A stretch of 64,000 nt of DNA, taken from assembly GCF_014203645.1 (NCBI RefSeq), contig NZ_JACHJL010000006.1, forward strand, positions 124,001-188,000, written 5' to 3'. A model generated the notes under the pieces. It did not search any database. It had not been told where the DNA came from and saw only the letters and a list, made by a program, of their open reading frames with translations. Source of the DNA: Streptomyces zagrosensis. Lineage in GTDB: Bacteria > Actinomycetota > Actinomycetes > Streptomycetales > Streptomycetaceae. The position numbers were made by a program, and so were the translations under genes. Positions within the stretch are counted from its first letter, which is position 1. Every line of letters starts with the position of its first letter. Shown here piece by piece: positions 56,598 through 64,000 of this stretch.

Positions 56598-56948
56598 CTA
56601 GAACCGGTCTCCCTTCGGCTTCGCGGGTTGGTCGGGGGTGCCGTGCGGCGGAGAGCTGGCCGGCTGGGCGGCGGTGCGCGGGGAGACCGGCGAGCCGGCG
56701 CGCGATGCGGTGGGGTGATCGACGCCCGCGTTGGGGTCGCCCGGCGACGGGGTGCTGCCGTGTTTGAGCTGATCGAGCCGGGTGGAAAGCACCTGCACCA
56801 CCCCGGGCCGGTTGGCGTGCTCCTGCTCGTATCGCAGCACCATGCCGGTCTCCGTGGAGCTCAGCGAGCGAACGCGGTGCTCCAGGGCGCCGATGGCTAG
56901 CTGGTCGTAGTCGGCGAGCGGCAGCTCATCAGGTCGCTGGGTGCCCAT
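56598..56948 (-). CDS. DUF8129-like small protein
   Basis: 116-residue protein. Residues 5-65 form a helical domain (ELPLADYDQLAIGALEHRVR, then SLSSTETGMVLRYEQEHANR and VVQVLSTRLDQL) resembling the DUF8129-type segment found in many small Streptomyces proteins; the rest is a disordered Pro/Ser/Gly tail. ATG 56948 directly follows GGAGGAGAAG, which settles the start against an upstream in-frame ATG. Function unknown. Confidence 0.75.
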   Translation of the reverse strand: MGTQRPDELPLADYDQLAIGALEHRVRSLSSTETGMVLRYEQEHANRPGVVQVLSTRLDQLKHGSTPSPGDPNAGVDHPTASRAGSPVSPRTAAQPASSPPHGTPDQPAKPKGDRF

Positions 56949-57160
56949 CTTCTCCTCCTTCACACCGTGGCCGGTGGCGGCTCCGTCGCCCCGTACGGCT
57001 GGGTTGCGCTGGGTGCGCTCACTAGGCGCCCCATCGGTAGAGACCGGGTTCACCCGTGGAAGATTCCGAAACCCCTGCCGCAGTGCCGAAACGGGCCGCA
57101 GCACCGAACCCGGGCCGGCCGGCCCTAGCAGAGGCAGGGCCGAACCGGGCACGGTCGGCC

Positions 57161-59371
57161 CTAGCGGGGCGCCCGTGGGCCCGCCGCGAGCGGAACGCCG
57201 GTGCGCAGGCTCTGGACAAGCGATGGCAACGAGTCTCGGCTGAGCGCGGCCTCCAGCGGAATAACGGGCTTGCGCGGTGGTTGGTCAGCCGGCGGGGCGT
57301 ACCCGTCAAGGCGGGCCCTGCCCCAGACGTACGGATCGGCCTGGGCACTGCCGTACGCGGACCAGGCCAGCCGGCTCTGGCCGGTCTTGTCCGCCGTATC
57401 GGAGTCGTAGACCAAGATGTTCGCCGTCAGGGCCGCGGGGTCGGCGGTGGCCGGCAGCACATCAAGCGGGATCTTCACCTCGACGGTGTACCCGGTGTAC
57501 GGCTGCTCGCTGACGGTGGCCGCCCACTGCATGCCCGGCGCCGTCTGCGCCGCCGGGCCCTGATACTGGTCGGCGTCCCGAGCCGCGCACGCGCCGCCAT
57601 CGGCGGTGAAGGGGAGCACCGCTGCCTTGAACGTGGTCGAGGTGTCATCGGCGGTGCCACGCGGATCAAGGGCGACCTCCACCGCGTCGGTGCGCCAGTG
57701 CCGCTTGCAGTCCGCCGTCTCCACAGCAGCGCCCCGCGTGTCATCGGCGACCTCGATCACGGCGTACAGATCGTCGCCGTGGCGGGCGAGCCGAGCCGTG
57801 GCCGCGCAGTCCGCCGCGGTGCACTGCGCGCCCTGCCAGTGCCCGAGCCGCAGCCGCTCGCCTGGATACTCGCCCGACCCCGCGGTGCCGTCAACGACGG
57901 GGCGCTGGGGGATGGCCGGAACCGTGGTGGTGGGGGCGGCGGGGTAGTTGGGCTGCGCGTCGTTCGCCAGCCAGGGCATATGGACCCGCGCGGCCCAGTC
58001 CCGGAACTCGGCGAACAACGGACGCAGGCCCGGCTGCGGCTGGGGCTGTGTGGACGTAGTGGTTGTTGGGTTCGTTGCGTTTGTCGGGTTCGCTGGGTTC
58101 GCTGGGTCGGCTGTCGGGGTCGGCTGTGTTGGTTTGCCGTTGTCGGCCAGTACGGAGAACCAGTCGCAGCCCAGCTTGTCCCGGGGCGTGGTGATCTTCG
58201 GCGGAAGGGAGCCGAAGCCCTGCGTCACGTAGGTGCGGGCCGCTGTGCGCTCCTGCTGTGCCCAGGTGGTGCGGTGCTGACGGGACCAGGCGCCCTCCCA
58301 AACACCTCGTAGCGGCAGCCCAGTGGCGGGGTCGCGCGCCTCGGCACTGGCGCACTCGGGGCCGACCGGCCCGCGGAAGCGCCAGTTCTGGGCCAGCAGT
58401 TGCGAAGGCTGCCAGGGCCGATATTTCTCCTTCGTGATCTGTTGCGGGAAGGCGGTGGGGTCCCCGGCCAGTTGGTACGCCTCGACGGCCAGCCGTCCGG
58501 CGAGTTGATGGGCGCCGTGCTGGTCGAAGGGGCGCGGGTCCATGGTCACCACGGTCTGCGGCGTGGTGGCCCGGATCAGCCGTACGAGCCGCTCCAAAGT
58601 GTCCGCCTCGCGGGGCGGACCGTCCCAGATGCGGGAGGTCAGCGGCGCCGAGAGGGTGTACCAGAAGTCGGGCTTGTCCAGGTAGAACACATTGCGGATG
58701 CCTGCGTGGCGTACCGCACGGCGCTCCTCCCGCTCCCGGATCAGCCCGAGCTCGGTGCCCTCCTGGGGCCCGTTCGCGTTGCCGCCGCCTTCGCCGCGCG
58801 TGATGGTCACCACGCCGGTGGTGGCTCCGCGCTGCTCGTGCCACTGCCCGAAGGTGGACAGCGCCCCGTGCTCGTCGTCCGGGTGGGCGCCGATGAACAG
58901 CACATCGGTATGGGCTCGTGTAGTCGGATGTCGTTCGGTATGAGCTTGTTCGGTACGGGCCCGGTCGGTATGGGCTCGTACGATAGCGGCCCGGCCGGTC
59001 GGCGGCTGGGCCGCCAAGGGGCCTCCGGGTTCTACGGCGCCGGGCCTTGTGCCGGCCGAAGCCGTCTTGTCCGGCTCCGCGCCCCACGGTTGGGCAGCGG
59101 ACGCGGGCCCGGCACCGAGCGTGCAGACCGCAGTCAGCCCCAGCGTGGCGACGGCGGCCACCAGCGCCCCGCGCGAACGCCGTGTGATGCGTGGACGCTG
59201 TGCGGAGCGCGGGCTCCACGCGCCGCGCGGGCCGCCTGCACTCCGTGGACGCGGCGAGGCCGGGGTTGGTGGGCCCGGCGGGACTGGTGGGGCCAGTGGG
59301 TCTGGTGGGGCCGGTGGCTCCACCGGCCCCGGCGAACGGCGCGGCATGGGGGCGACTGCATCAGATGACAC
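57161..59371 (-). CDS. PIG-L/LmbE deacetylase fused to CBM9-like domain
   Basis: Exported 736-residue protein. A long N-terminal extension leads to a hydrophobic signal segment (GALVAAVATLGLTAVCTLG, residues about 70-90). The PIG-L domain shows the zinc-binding motif FIGAHPDDEHGALS, then RGEGGGNANGPQEGTELGLI and DPRPFDQHGAHQLAGRLAVE. The C-terminal 220 residues resemble family 9 carbohydrate-binding or DOMON-like modules (DDLYAVIEVADDTRG, WRTDAVEVALDPRG, YTGYTVEVKIPLDVLPA). It probably removes N-acetyl groups from an extracellular amino sugar. GTG 59371 has GAAGGAG 8 bases upstream and is preferred over ATG 59410. Confidence 0.85.
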   Translation of the reverse strand: MSSDAVAPMPRRSPGPVEPPAPPDPLAPPVPPGPPTPASPRPRSAGGPRGAWSPRSAQRPRITRRSRGALVAAVATLGLTAVCTLGAGPASAAQPWGAEPDKTASAGTRPGAVEPGGPLAAQPPTGRAAIVRAHTDRARTEQAHTERHPTTRAHTDVLFIGAHPDDEHGALSTFGQWHEQRGATTGVVTITRGEGGGNANGPQEGTELGLIREREERRAVRHAGIRNVFYLDKPDFWYTLSAPLTSRIWDGPPREADTLERLVRLIRATTPQTVVTMDPRPFDQHGAHQLAGRLAVEAYQLAGDPTAFPQQITKEKYRPWQPSQLLAQNWRFRGPVGPECASAEARDPATGLPLRGVWEGAWSRQHRTTWAQQERTAARTYVTQGFGSLPPKITTPRDKLGCDWFSVLADNGKPTQPTPTADPANPANPTNATNPTTTTSTQPQPQPGLRPLFAEFRDWAARVHMPWLANDAQPNYPAAPTTTVPAIPQRPVVDGTAGSGEYPGERLRLGHWQGAQCTAADCAATARLARHGDDLYAVIEVADDTRGAAVETADCKRHWRTDAVEVALDPRGTADDTSTTFKAAVLPFTADGGACAARDADQYQGPAAQTAPGMQWAATVSEQPYTGYTVEVKIPLDVLPATADPAALTANILVYDSDTADKTGQSRLAWSAYGSAQADPYVWGRARLDGYAPPADQPPRKPVIPLEAALSRDSLPSLVQSLRTGVPLAAGPRAPR

Positions 59372-59533
59372 CGGGTCAACTCCTTCACACGGCTCGGCGC
59401 GATGGTTCATCTCTGCCCACGAGCGGTGCCGACCCGAACGTCCGGCTGGCGGCGACGGCGCGCCCCTCGGCGGTGTGGTGGTCCGCAGGACTCACCTTCA
59501 CCGCGGTCACTGCTGGTCATGCCGTGGTTTCGC

Positions 59534-60259
59534 CTACGCGGCCGTGCGGGCCTGCGCCACGTAGACGGTGTTGGCTGACGTCCCATCCTGTAGAGGGTTG
59601 TCGAAGTTGACGACATGGGCTTGTGAGTTCGCGAAGACCTCGGCGAGAGCGGCAGTGAACTCTTCGTCCGGCGGGTCATTGGACCACAGCGCGAAGACAC
59701 CACCGGGGTGGAGGCGATCGGCCAGGGCGCGCAGCCCCGCGGGCCGGTAGAGCGCCGCGTGGCGTGGATGCAGCACATGGCGTGGCGAATGATCAACGTC
59801 GAGCAGGATCGCGTGAAAGCGGCGGTTCGGCGCCTGCGGATCGAGGCCGTCGCCATCGCCGACCATGGCGAAGAAGTCGCCATGCACCAGGCGGCAGCGA
59901 GGGTCCGACGTCAAGTCGCCGCCCAGCGGCACCCAACCACGCTCGTGCCACTCGATCACCTCGCCGAGCGCGTCGATCACGATCAGCGAGCGCACCCGCT
60001 CGTCCTCCAGCGCAGCCTGGGCGGTGTACCCGAGCCCGAGCCCGCCCACGGCGACGTCCAGTGCGGTGTCCGGGACCCCCGCAAGACCGAGTTGGGCGAG
60101 CGCAACCTCGCCCGCGGTGAAGAGGCTGGACATCAAGAACTCGTCGCCGAGCTTCACCTCGTACACCTCGGCACCCGAGCCGGGGTCCCGTCGCCGCCGC
60201 AGGCTGATGTCACCCATGGCGGTCGGGCGCCAGTCGATCTCCTCGAAACGCATGCTCAT
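59534..60259 (-). CDS. Spermidine synthase-like SAM-binding protein
   Basis: 241-residue cytoplasmic protein with a Rossmann-type methyltransferase/aminopropyltransferase fold. The glycine-rich nucleotide motif is VAVGGLGLGYTAQAAL, followed by LIVIDALGEVIEWHERG, LVHGDFF and FHAILLDVDHSP. It resembles the spermine/spermidine synthase family, but family members of this size in actinobacteria often lack clear polyamine activity. ATG 60259 follows AAGGG at 8 bases. Upstream in-frame codons read through low-complexity sequence and are not used. Confidence 0.82.
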   Translation of the reverse strand: MSMRFEEIDWRPTAMGDISLRRRRDPGSGAEVYEVKLGDEFLMSSLFTAGEVALAQLGLAGVPDTALDVAVGGLGLGYTAQAALEDERVRSLIVIDALGEVIEWHERGWVPLGGDLTSDPRCRLVHGDFFAMVGDGDGLDPQAPNRRFHAILLDVDHSPRHVLHPRHAALYRPAGLRALADRLHPGGVFALWSNDPPDEEFTAALAEVFANSQAHVVNFDNPLQDGTSANTVYVAQARTAA

Positions 60260-60426
60260 CCGTACACCCTTCTGACGCCAGCGCTGCCGGCGAGTCATCC
60301 GTGCCCACCAGACTGCCGGCCCCGCGCCGGGCGTGCGGGGCGAGGAGCCGTACACAGCACCGACCGGCGGGCGATCCTCCCACGTCATGCTCCGTTTGCG
60401 CATCGCAGCGCCGACTACCGTCCTGT

Positions 60427-60454
60427 CGGCCCTCGGCCCTCGGCCCTCGGCCCT
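60427..60454. repeat. 7-bp tandem repeat x4
   Basis: Four perfect copies of CGGCCCT in the 410-bp gap 60260-60669, which otherwise holds only the strong terminator at 60552-60594. Confidence 0.85.
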
Positions 60455-60551
60455 CGGTTGGGGCCCCGGTGCTGTGCTGGGCGTACCGGGGCCGCCGTGG
60501 GCCGTCACGAGGTGGCGGGGCGGGTCGCGCAGTGGTCGGCTGGCAAACCAA

Positions 60552-60594
60552 TGCCCCGTGGTCCGCTGTCTGGCTGACAGCGGACCACGGGGCA
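60552..60594 (-). terminator. Perfect 19-bp terminator
   Basis: Arms 60552-60570 and 60576-60594 pair perfectly (inner bases CCGCTGTC/GACAGCGG) around loop TGGCT. It lies 75 bases after the stop of the proline-rich protein gene. Confidence 0.9.
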
Positions 60595-60669
60595 GGAGCC
60601 GGTGGACGAGGCCGGCACAGGTCACAGGCCCAGGGGGGTGCGGGGACCGAACTGCGTCAGGGCGTGGGG

Positions 60670-61203
60670 TTAGAGACCGACGTTGAAGCTGCCCTTGGCT
60701 TCGGTGGAGTAGTACGTGCGGGTGCCCTTGAACTCGGCGACGTACCCGGAAAGCGCCGCCGTGGCCCAAAGTTGGGGGTCGCTGATCTGGGCGCCGGTGT
60801 CGAACGTCGCCTTGCCCTGGTCGTTGGTCCGGGCGGAGCCGAGCTCCTGGCCACCGGTGGCAACGTAGAAGTGGATCAACTGGCCCGGGATTCCCTGGCC
60901 GTCCTCATCGAGGAGGGTGGCCTCGACCTTCGCCCTCGCCTTGCCCTGAAGGGCGCTGCCCTTCACGGTGTTCGCTTCGAGAAACGCAGGCCGCTTGATC
61001 CGCGGGGCATCGGGATCAACCGGCGGAGCCGGCTGCTGCGGCGGGTAGTAGTAGACCGGCGGCGGGGGCTGCTGCTGCGGGTAGTAACCGGGCGGCGGGG
61101 GCGGCTGCGGCTGGTAGTACCCGGGTGGCGGGGGCGGCTGCGGCGGCGGGTAATAGGCCGGCGGTGCGGGCTGTTGGTAATACCCGGGGGGCGGCTGCGA
61201 CAT
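60670..61203 (-). CDS. Proline-rich protein with Ig-like domain
   Basis: 177-residue protein. Residues 1-75 are built of PPPGYY-type repeats (QPPPGYYQQPAPPAYYPPP). The C-terminal 100 residues look like a bacterial Ig-type beta domain (GKARAKVEATLLDEDGQGIP, LIHFYVATGGQELGSARTND, GKATFDTGAQ). There is no signal peptide. PPGYY-rich tails often mediate phase behaviour or membrane association of Streptomyces proteins, but the role here is unknown. ATG 61203 follows AGGGAG. Confidence 0.8.
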   Translation of the reverse strand: MSQPPPGYYQQPAPPAYYPPPQPPPPPGYYQPQPPPPPGYYPQQQPPPPVYYYPPQQPAPPVDPDAPRIKRPAFLEANTVKGSALQGKARAKVEATLLDEDGQGIPGQLIHFYVATGGQELGSARTNDQGKATFDTGAQISDPQLWATAALSGYVAEFKGTRTYYSTEAKGSFNVGL

Positions 61204-61415
61204 GGTGAACTCCCTAGATCGAGCTGCGGGTTGACCTCCACCAGGGTGTTGCGCGGGGGCCAGTTCTGCTGACCACCGCAGGCTCTCGCGAAAAGAAGTC
61301 ACCGTCGGCCGCGTGCCGATGAAATGATTTCCTAAGCCCCTCGTACGGGCGTAACTGTCCGACTACGCGAGCGAACCTCCGAAAAGGCTGTCGGCACGTA
61401 CGTGCGGGGCGCGGT

Positions 61416-61985
61416 TCAGTAGGGGTGCTTGTTGGGCCGGCACTTCCAAACGCAGTACGCGGTGGCGCCGAGCTCCGGGAAGATCTGCTTGATAGGGATG
61501 AGGCGCTGGTTGAGTGGCTTTGTGAAATCCTCGTACTGGAAGGCGTCGCTGAAGCCGATATCCGCGGTGGCCTTGAGGTCGCAGGCGAAGTAGACGGCCC
61601 CCAGCCGCGCCCAGTAGATAGCGCTCATGCACATGGGGCAGGGTGCGCCGCTGGTGTATATCTCGCACCCCTTGAGCATCCGGGCCCGCTTGGGGAGGGT
61701 GTCAGGTGATCCGTGCTCGCGGGGGATGAGTTTGAGGGTGCTGGCGTTCTTGCGGGCCTCGGAAATCGACGGGGCCCATGGGTTGAGAACCTGGACGGCC
61801 TTGCGGATGGCCTCGATCTCCCCATGGGCGGTGGGGTCTCCGGTCAGCAGAACCCGGTTCTGCCCGCGGGCGATGATCTTCCCGTCACGGGTGATGACCG
61901 CGCCAAACGGCCCGCCCCAGCCGTTTTCGACCGATTCTGTGGCCAGCCGTACGGCCTCGGCCATGAACAGCACATGCTTCGACAT
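61416..61985 (-). CDS. Nucleoside/nucleobase deaminase (CDA superfamily)
   Basis: 189-residue zinc deaminase. The catalytic motif HGE (H54, E56) in DPTAHGEIEAIRKA and zinc cysteines C116 and C119 in SGAPCPMCMSAIYWARLG define the cytidine-deaminase-like superfamily; the WGGPFGAVIT opening and the AFQYEDF segment resemble guanine deaminases of the GuaD type. Probable reaction: hydrolytic deamination of guanine or a related base. ATG 61985 follows GGAGAG at 5 bases. An insertion of about 20 residues follows the HGE helix (SISEARKNASTLKLIPREHG). Confidence 0.87.
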   Translation of the reverse strand: MSKHVLFMAEAVRLATESVENGWGGPFGAVITRDGKIIARGQNRVLLTGDPTAHGEIEAIRKAVQVLNPWAPSISEARKNASTLKLIPREHGSPDTLPKRARMLKGCEIYTSGAPCPMCMSAIYWARLGAVYFACDLKATADIGFSDAFQYEDFTKPLNQRLIPIKQIFPELGATAYCVWKCRPNKHPY

Positions 61986-62210
61986 ACGCGCTCTCCGTTT
62001 TCATCGCGTTCGGCCGGTCACACGGGAAGCCAATTGGCTCCTCTTGACGACGGTATGCGATGGGGTGAGAAGGGCAACTCAGCGCTGTCGAGATGGGCAT
62101 CCCCCTTTTCGGCGACCGTGGCATACCGCCGCGTGAATGCGGCCGGATAGGCGTGATCGATGAGGACGCGGAACGACAGCTTGCGCTTGATCCACCGTCT
62201 GGCAGCAGCG

Positions 62211-62528
62211 TCAGGGGGCCAGGGGACGGAGCCGCCTAGGCTGTGTGTCATAGGAGCCGGTGAACAGCCCTGCCGTGCGCTGCACCGGTTGCAGGACGCC
62301 GATGCGCTGCCCCCGAAGAAGTTGCAGCGCGGGGAAACGGCCGTACTCGAATAGCTGGATACTCAACGACCCGCCGTACTGACAGTTGCCGATCTCATGC
62401 CCCTTTTTCACCGGGGCCGGCTCAGTGATCTTCTTGAATACATCCGGGAAATCAACGGAGGCGATCGAGTGGAGGCCAACGGGCCGATGTTGCTCCAATG
62501 CGCTGGACAACCATCCGCTGAGGCACAT
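62211..62528 (-). pseudogene. Phosphatidylserine-decarboxylase-like C-terminal fragment
   Basis: This stretch reads IASVDFPDVFKKITEPAPVK, then KGHEIGNCQYGGSLSIQLFE, matching the C-terminal part of phosphatidylserine-decarboxylase-family proteins, where a GGS/GST motif is the self-cleavage site producing the pyruvoyl group. Only about 100 codons remain; the N-terminal two-thirds expected upstream (above 62528) is missing. It ends RRLRPLAP. Probably a decayed remnant beside a mobile restriction-modification locus. Confidence 0.5.
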
Positions 62529-62635
62529 TGGCCCCCCGTAAAGGGGAGTTCACCGTGCCGGGAACGGGCACAGCCCCTCGCCGGGGGAGTCCCGTTGCCG
62601 AAACGTGGAGCGAGCCGGTGTCGGCAATCGAGGCC

Positions 62636-62704
62636 GCGCCGACCTGCGGCAGGCCAGGACGACCGGCGCCGGGCCGGCGCCGACCTGCGCCGGGCCAGGA
62701 CGAC
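62636..62704. repeat. Two-copy 28-bp direct repeat
   Basis: 62636-62663 and 62677-62704 match at 26 of 28 positions, 41 bp apart. Confidence 0.8.
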
Positions 62705-62872
62705 AGCGTCGCCGAGGCCGGCTTCGCCACGGTCGAGCCCTGAACGTTCGACTCGTCATGGTCAATCCGAGCACCGCTGGGGCGGCGTCGGTGCCTCTCC
62801 ATGTCGCGCGGACGGGTGCGTAGTCCCAGCTGGCTGACACAGCTGTGGGTGGCCTCCGCTAGCCTGATCTGC

Positions 62873-64000
62873 GTGATGACGGGTGAGTTGAAGAGCAAGA
62901 TTGACCGACTATGGGATGCCTTTTGGTCCGGTGGGATCGCTAACCCGTTGGAGGTCATCGAGCAGATCACCTACCTGATGTTCATCCGGCGCCTGGACAT
63001 TGTGGAGCAGGCCAAGGAGAACAGGACCCATCGCGTTGGGCGGCCGGTCGAAAACCCGATCTACACAGACGACACCCAAGTCCTGCGCTGGTCGGTATTC
63101 GCCAACGAGTCCCCTGAGAACATGCTCGCCCTGGTGCGTGACGGCGTCTTTCCCTGGCTGCGCACGCTGGGTGGTGAGGACTCCACTTATGCCCACCACA
63201 TGAAGAGCGCACGCTTCACCATGACGACCTCGAATCTGCTCACCAAGGCCGTTGACATGATCAACGGCATCGATATGGGCGATAAGGACACGAAGGGCGA
63301 CCTGTACGAGTACATGCTCAGCAAAATCGCCACGGCGGGGCAGAACGGCCAGTTCCGTACGCCCCGGCACATCATTCAATTGATGGTGGAGATGATGGCC
63401 CCGCAGCCGGACGACGAGATCTGCGACCCGGCGTGCGGCACGGCTGGCTTTCTGGTGGCCTCAGCTGAGCACGTTGAGCGCACGCACCGCGAAGCACTGT
63501 CCGAGCCGGCCCATCGACAGCACTTCAACGAGGGCATGTTCCATGGCTTCGACTTCGACACCACCATGCTGCGCATTGGCAGCATGAACATGCTGCTGCA
63601 CTCGGTTGAGAACCCCGACATTCGCTACCGCGACTCGCTCGCTCAGAGCGCGGCGGGCGAGGCCGATCGGTACTCCCTCATCCTCGCGAATCCGCCCTTC
63701 GCTGGACGTCTTGACCACGACGCGACAGCGGCTGACCTACAGAAGGTCGTCAAGACCAGGAAGACCGAACTGCTGTTTTTGGCCCTGTTCTTGCGGCTGC
63801 TCAAGCCCGGCGGTCGGGCAGCGGTCATCGTGCCGGACGGGGTGCTGTTCGGCACCAGCACGGCACACAAGGAACTGCGGAAGCTGCTCGTCGAGGGCCA
63901 TAAGCTGGATGCGGTGGTAAAGCTGCCAGCCGGCGCTTTCAAGCCGTATGCGGCCGTCTCCACGGCCATTCTGTTTTTCACGAAGACCAACAGCGGCGGC
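62873..64000 (+). CDS. hsdM: Type I restriction-modification DNA methylase subunit (3' end outside window)
   Basis: N6-adenine methyltransferase and specificity-core subunit of a type I restriction-modification system. 376 codons are present and the frame is open at the window end. The N-terminal helical HsdM domain (SKIDRLWDAFWSGGIANPLE, EQITYLMFIRRLDIVEQ) precedes the methylase core with SAM-binding DPACGTAGFLV (D185) and catalytic LANPPFAG (N273). LFGTSTAHKELRKLLVEGHK is also typical. Start is GTG 62873 or ATG 62876; TAGCCT lies 7 bases upstream and there is no ribosome site, so the message may be leaderless. Codon use is less GC-extreme than in neighbours. hsdS and hsdR are expected beyond the edge. 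Confidence 0.93.
   Translation, partial: MMTGELKSKIDRLWDAFWSGGIANPLEVIEQITYLMFIRRLDIVEQAKENRTHRVGRPVENPIYTDDTQVLRWSVFANESPENMLALVRDGVFPWLRTLGGEDSTYAHHMKSARFTMTTSNLLTKAVDMINGIDMGDKDTKGDLYEYMLSKIATAGQNGQFRTPRHIIQLMVEMMAPQPDDEICDPACGTAGFLVASAEHVERTHREALSEPAHRQHFNEGMFHGFDFDTTMLRIGSMNMLLHSVENPDIRYRDSLAQSAAGEADRYSLILANPPFAGRLDHDATAADLQKVVKTRKTELLFLALFLRLLKPGGRAAVIVPDGVLFGTSTAHKELRKLLVEGHKLDAVVKLPAGAFKPYAAVSTAILFFTKTNSGG

Larger units (their letters stand above)
61986..62872. other. Low-density junction upstream of the restriction-modification gene
   Basis: About 890 bp with no intact gene I can support. It contains a decarboxylase-like gene fragment (62211-62528), a two-copy 28-bp repeat near 62636-62704 and the promoter region of hsdM. 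Open frames at 62018-62251 and 62452-62970 (minus) have no recognisable features. Confidence 0.5.

Noticed and set aside
62018..62251. Minus-strand frame of 77 codons downstream of the decarboxylase fragment
   Set aside because: No ribosome site, no recognisable motif and a weak start; insufficient support.
62452..62970. Minus-strand frame of 172 codons overlapping the hsdM start
   Set aside because: Antisense to hsdM at its 5' end and made of low-complexity repeat sequence.

Overview
The window is 64 kb of very GC-rich actinobacterial chromosome, almost certainly Streptomyces. Third codon positions are saturated with G/C. GTG and TTG starts, ATGA/GTGA gene overlaps and apparently leaderless starts are common, and TTA codons are so rare that three in-frame cases stand out. 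Gene content fits the genus: the GlgE glycogen/trehalose pathway, an AfsR-type regulator, tandem secreted M4 metalloproteases, a Tat-exported amidase and an L,D-transpeptidase lipoprotein. I saw no rRNA, tRNA, CRISPR array or intact insertion sequence.

Layout. 1-4562: a CitA/CitB (DctS/DctR)-type two-component pair, divergent from a C4-dicarboxylate transporter gene (dctA). 4936-18982: the GlgE pathway. glgE, treS, mak and glgB run on the minus strand and glgP on the plus strand, with an XRE regulator between glgE and glgP. 19249-23517: two paralogous secreted thermolysin-family proteases. 24068-28618: a DinB-like protein, a secreted DUF4232-like protein and an AfsR/SARP-type regulator. 28827-30132: two SUKH (SMI1/KNR4) genes in tandem, the first a predicted lipoprotein and the second frameshifted. 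30566-32416: a 22-codon leader ORF, rsgA and a GNAT acetyltransferase. 32758-36602: a heterodimeric ABC exporter. 36740-39591: an orphan VapB-like antitoxin, an XRE/TPR regulator and two coupled unknown genes. 39974-45592: mostly cell-envelope functions (Ldt lipoprotein, Tat amidase, signal-less GH25 lysozyme) with an enoyl-CoA hydratase, an RsbW-like ATPase and an EF-hand protein.

45733-56148 is the most interesting part. A cyclodipeptide synthase (CDPS, NYH subfamily) heads a run of permease, rhodanese, secreted thioredoxin, secreted subtilisin-like protease and thioredoxin reductase. Two LysR regulator genes lie on each side. The usual CDPS partners (cyclic dipeptide oxidase, P450, methyltransferase) are absent; the partners here are sulfur- and disulfide-redox proteins. 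The CDPS gene and one LysR gene each carry a TTA codon, which points to bldA-dependent, developmentally timed expression.

56263-61985 holds small conserved proteins, a PIG-L deacetylase fused to a CBM9-like domain, a spermidine-synthase-like protein, a proline-rich protein and a nucleoside deaminase. 61986-62872 looks like a worn junction with a phosphatidylserine-decarboxylase-like gene fragment. At 62873 a type I restriction-modification methylase gene (hsdM) begins and runs off the window.

All calls come from reading the sequence. Family names rest on recognised motifs and remembered family features, not on database searches.
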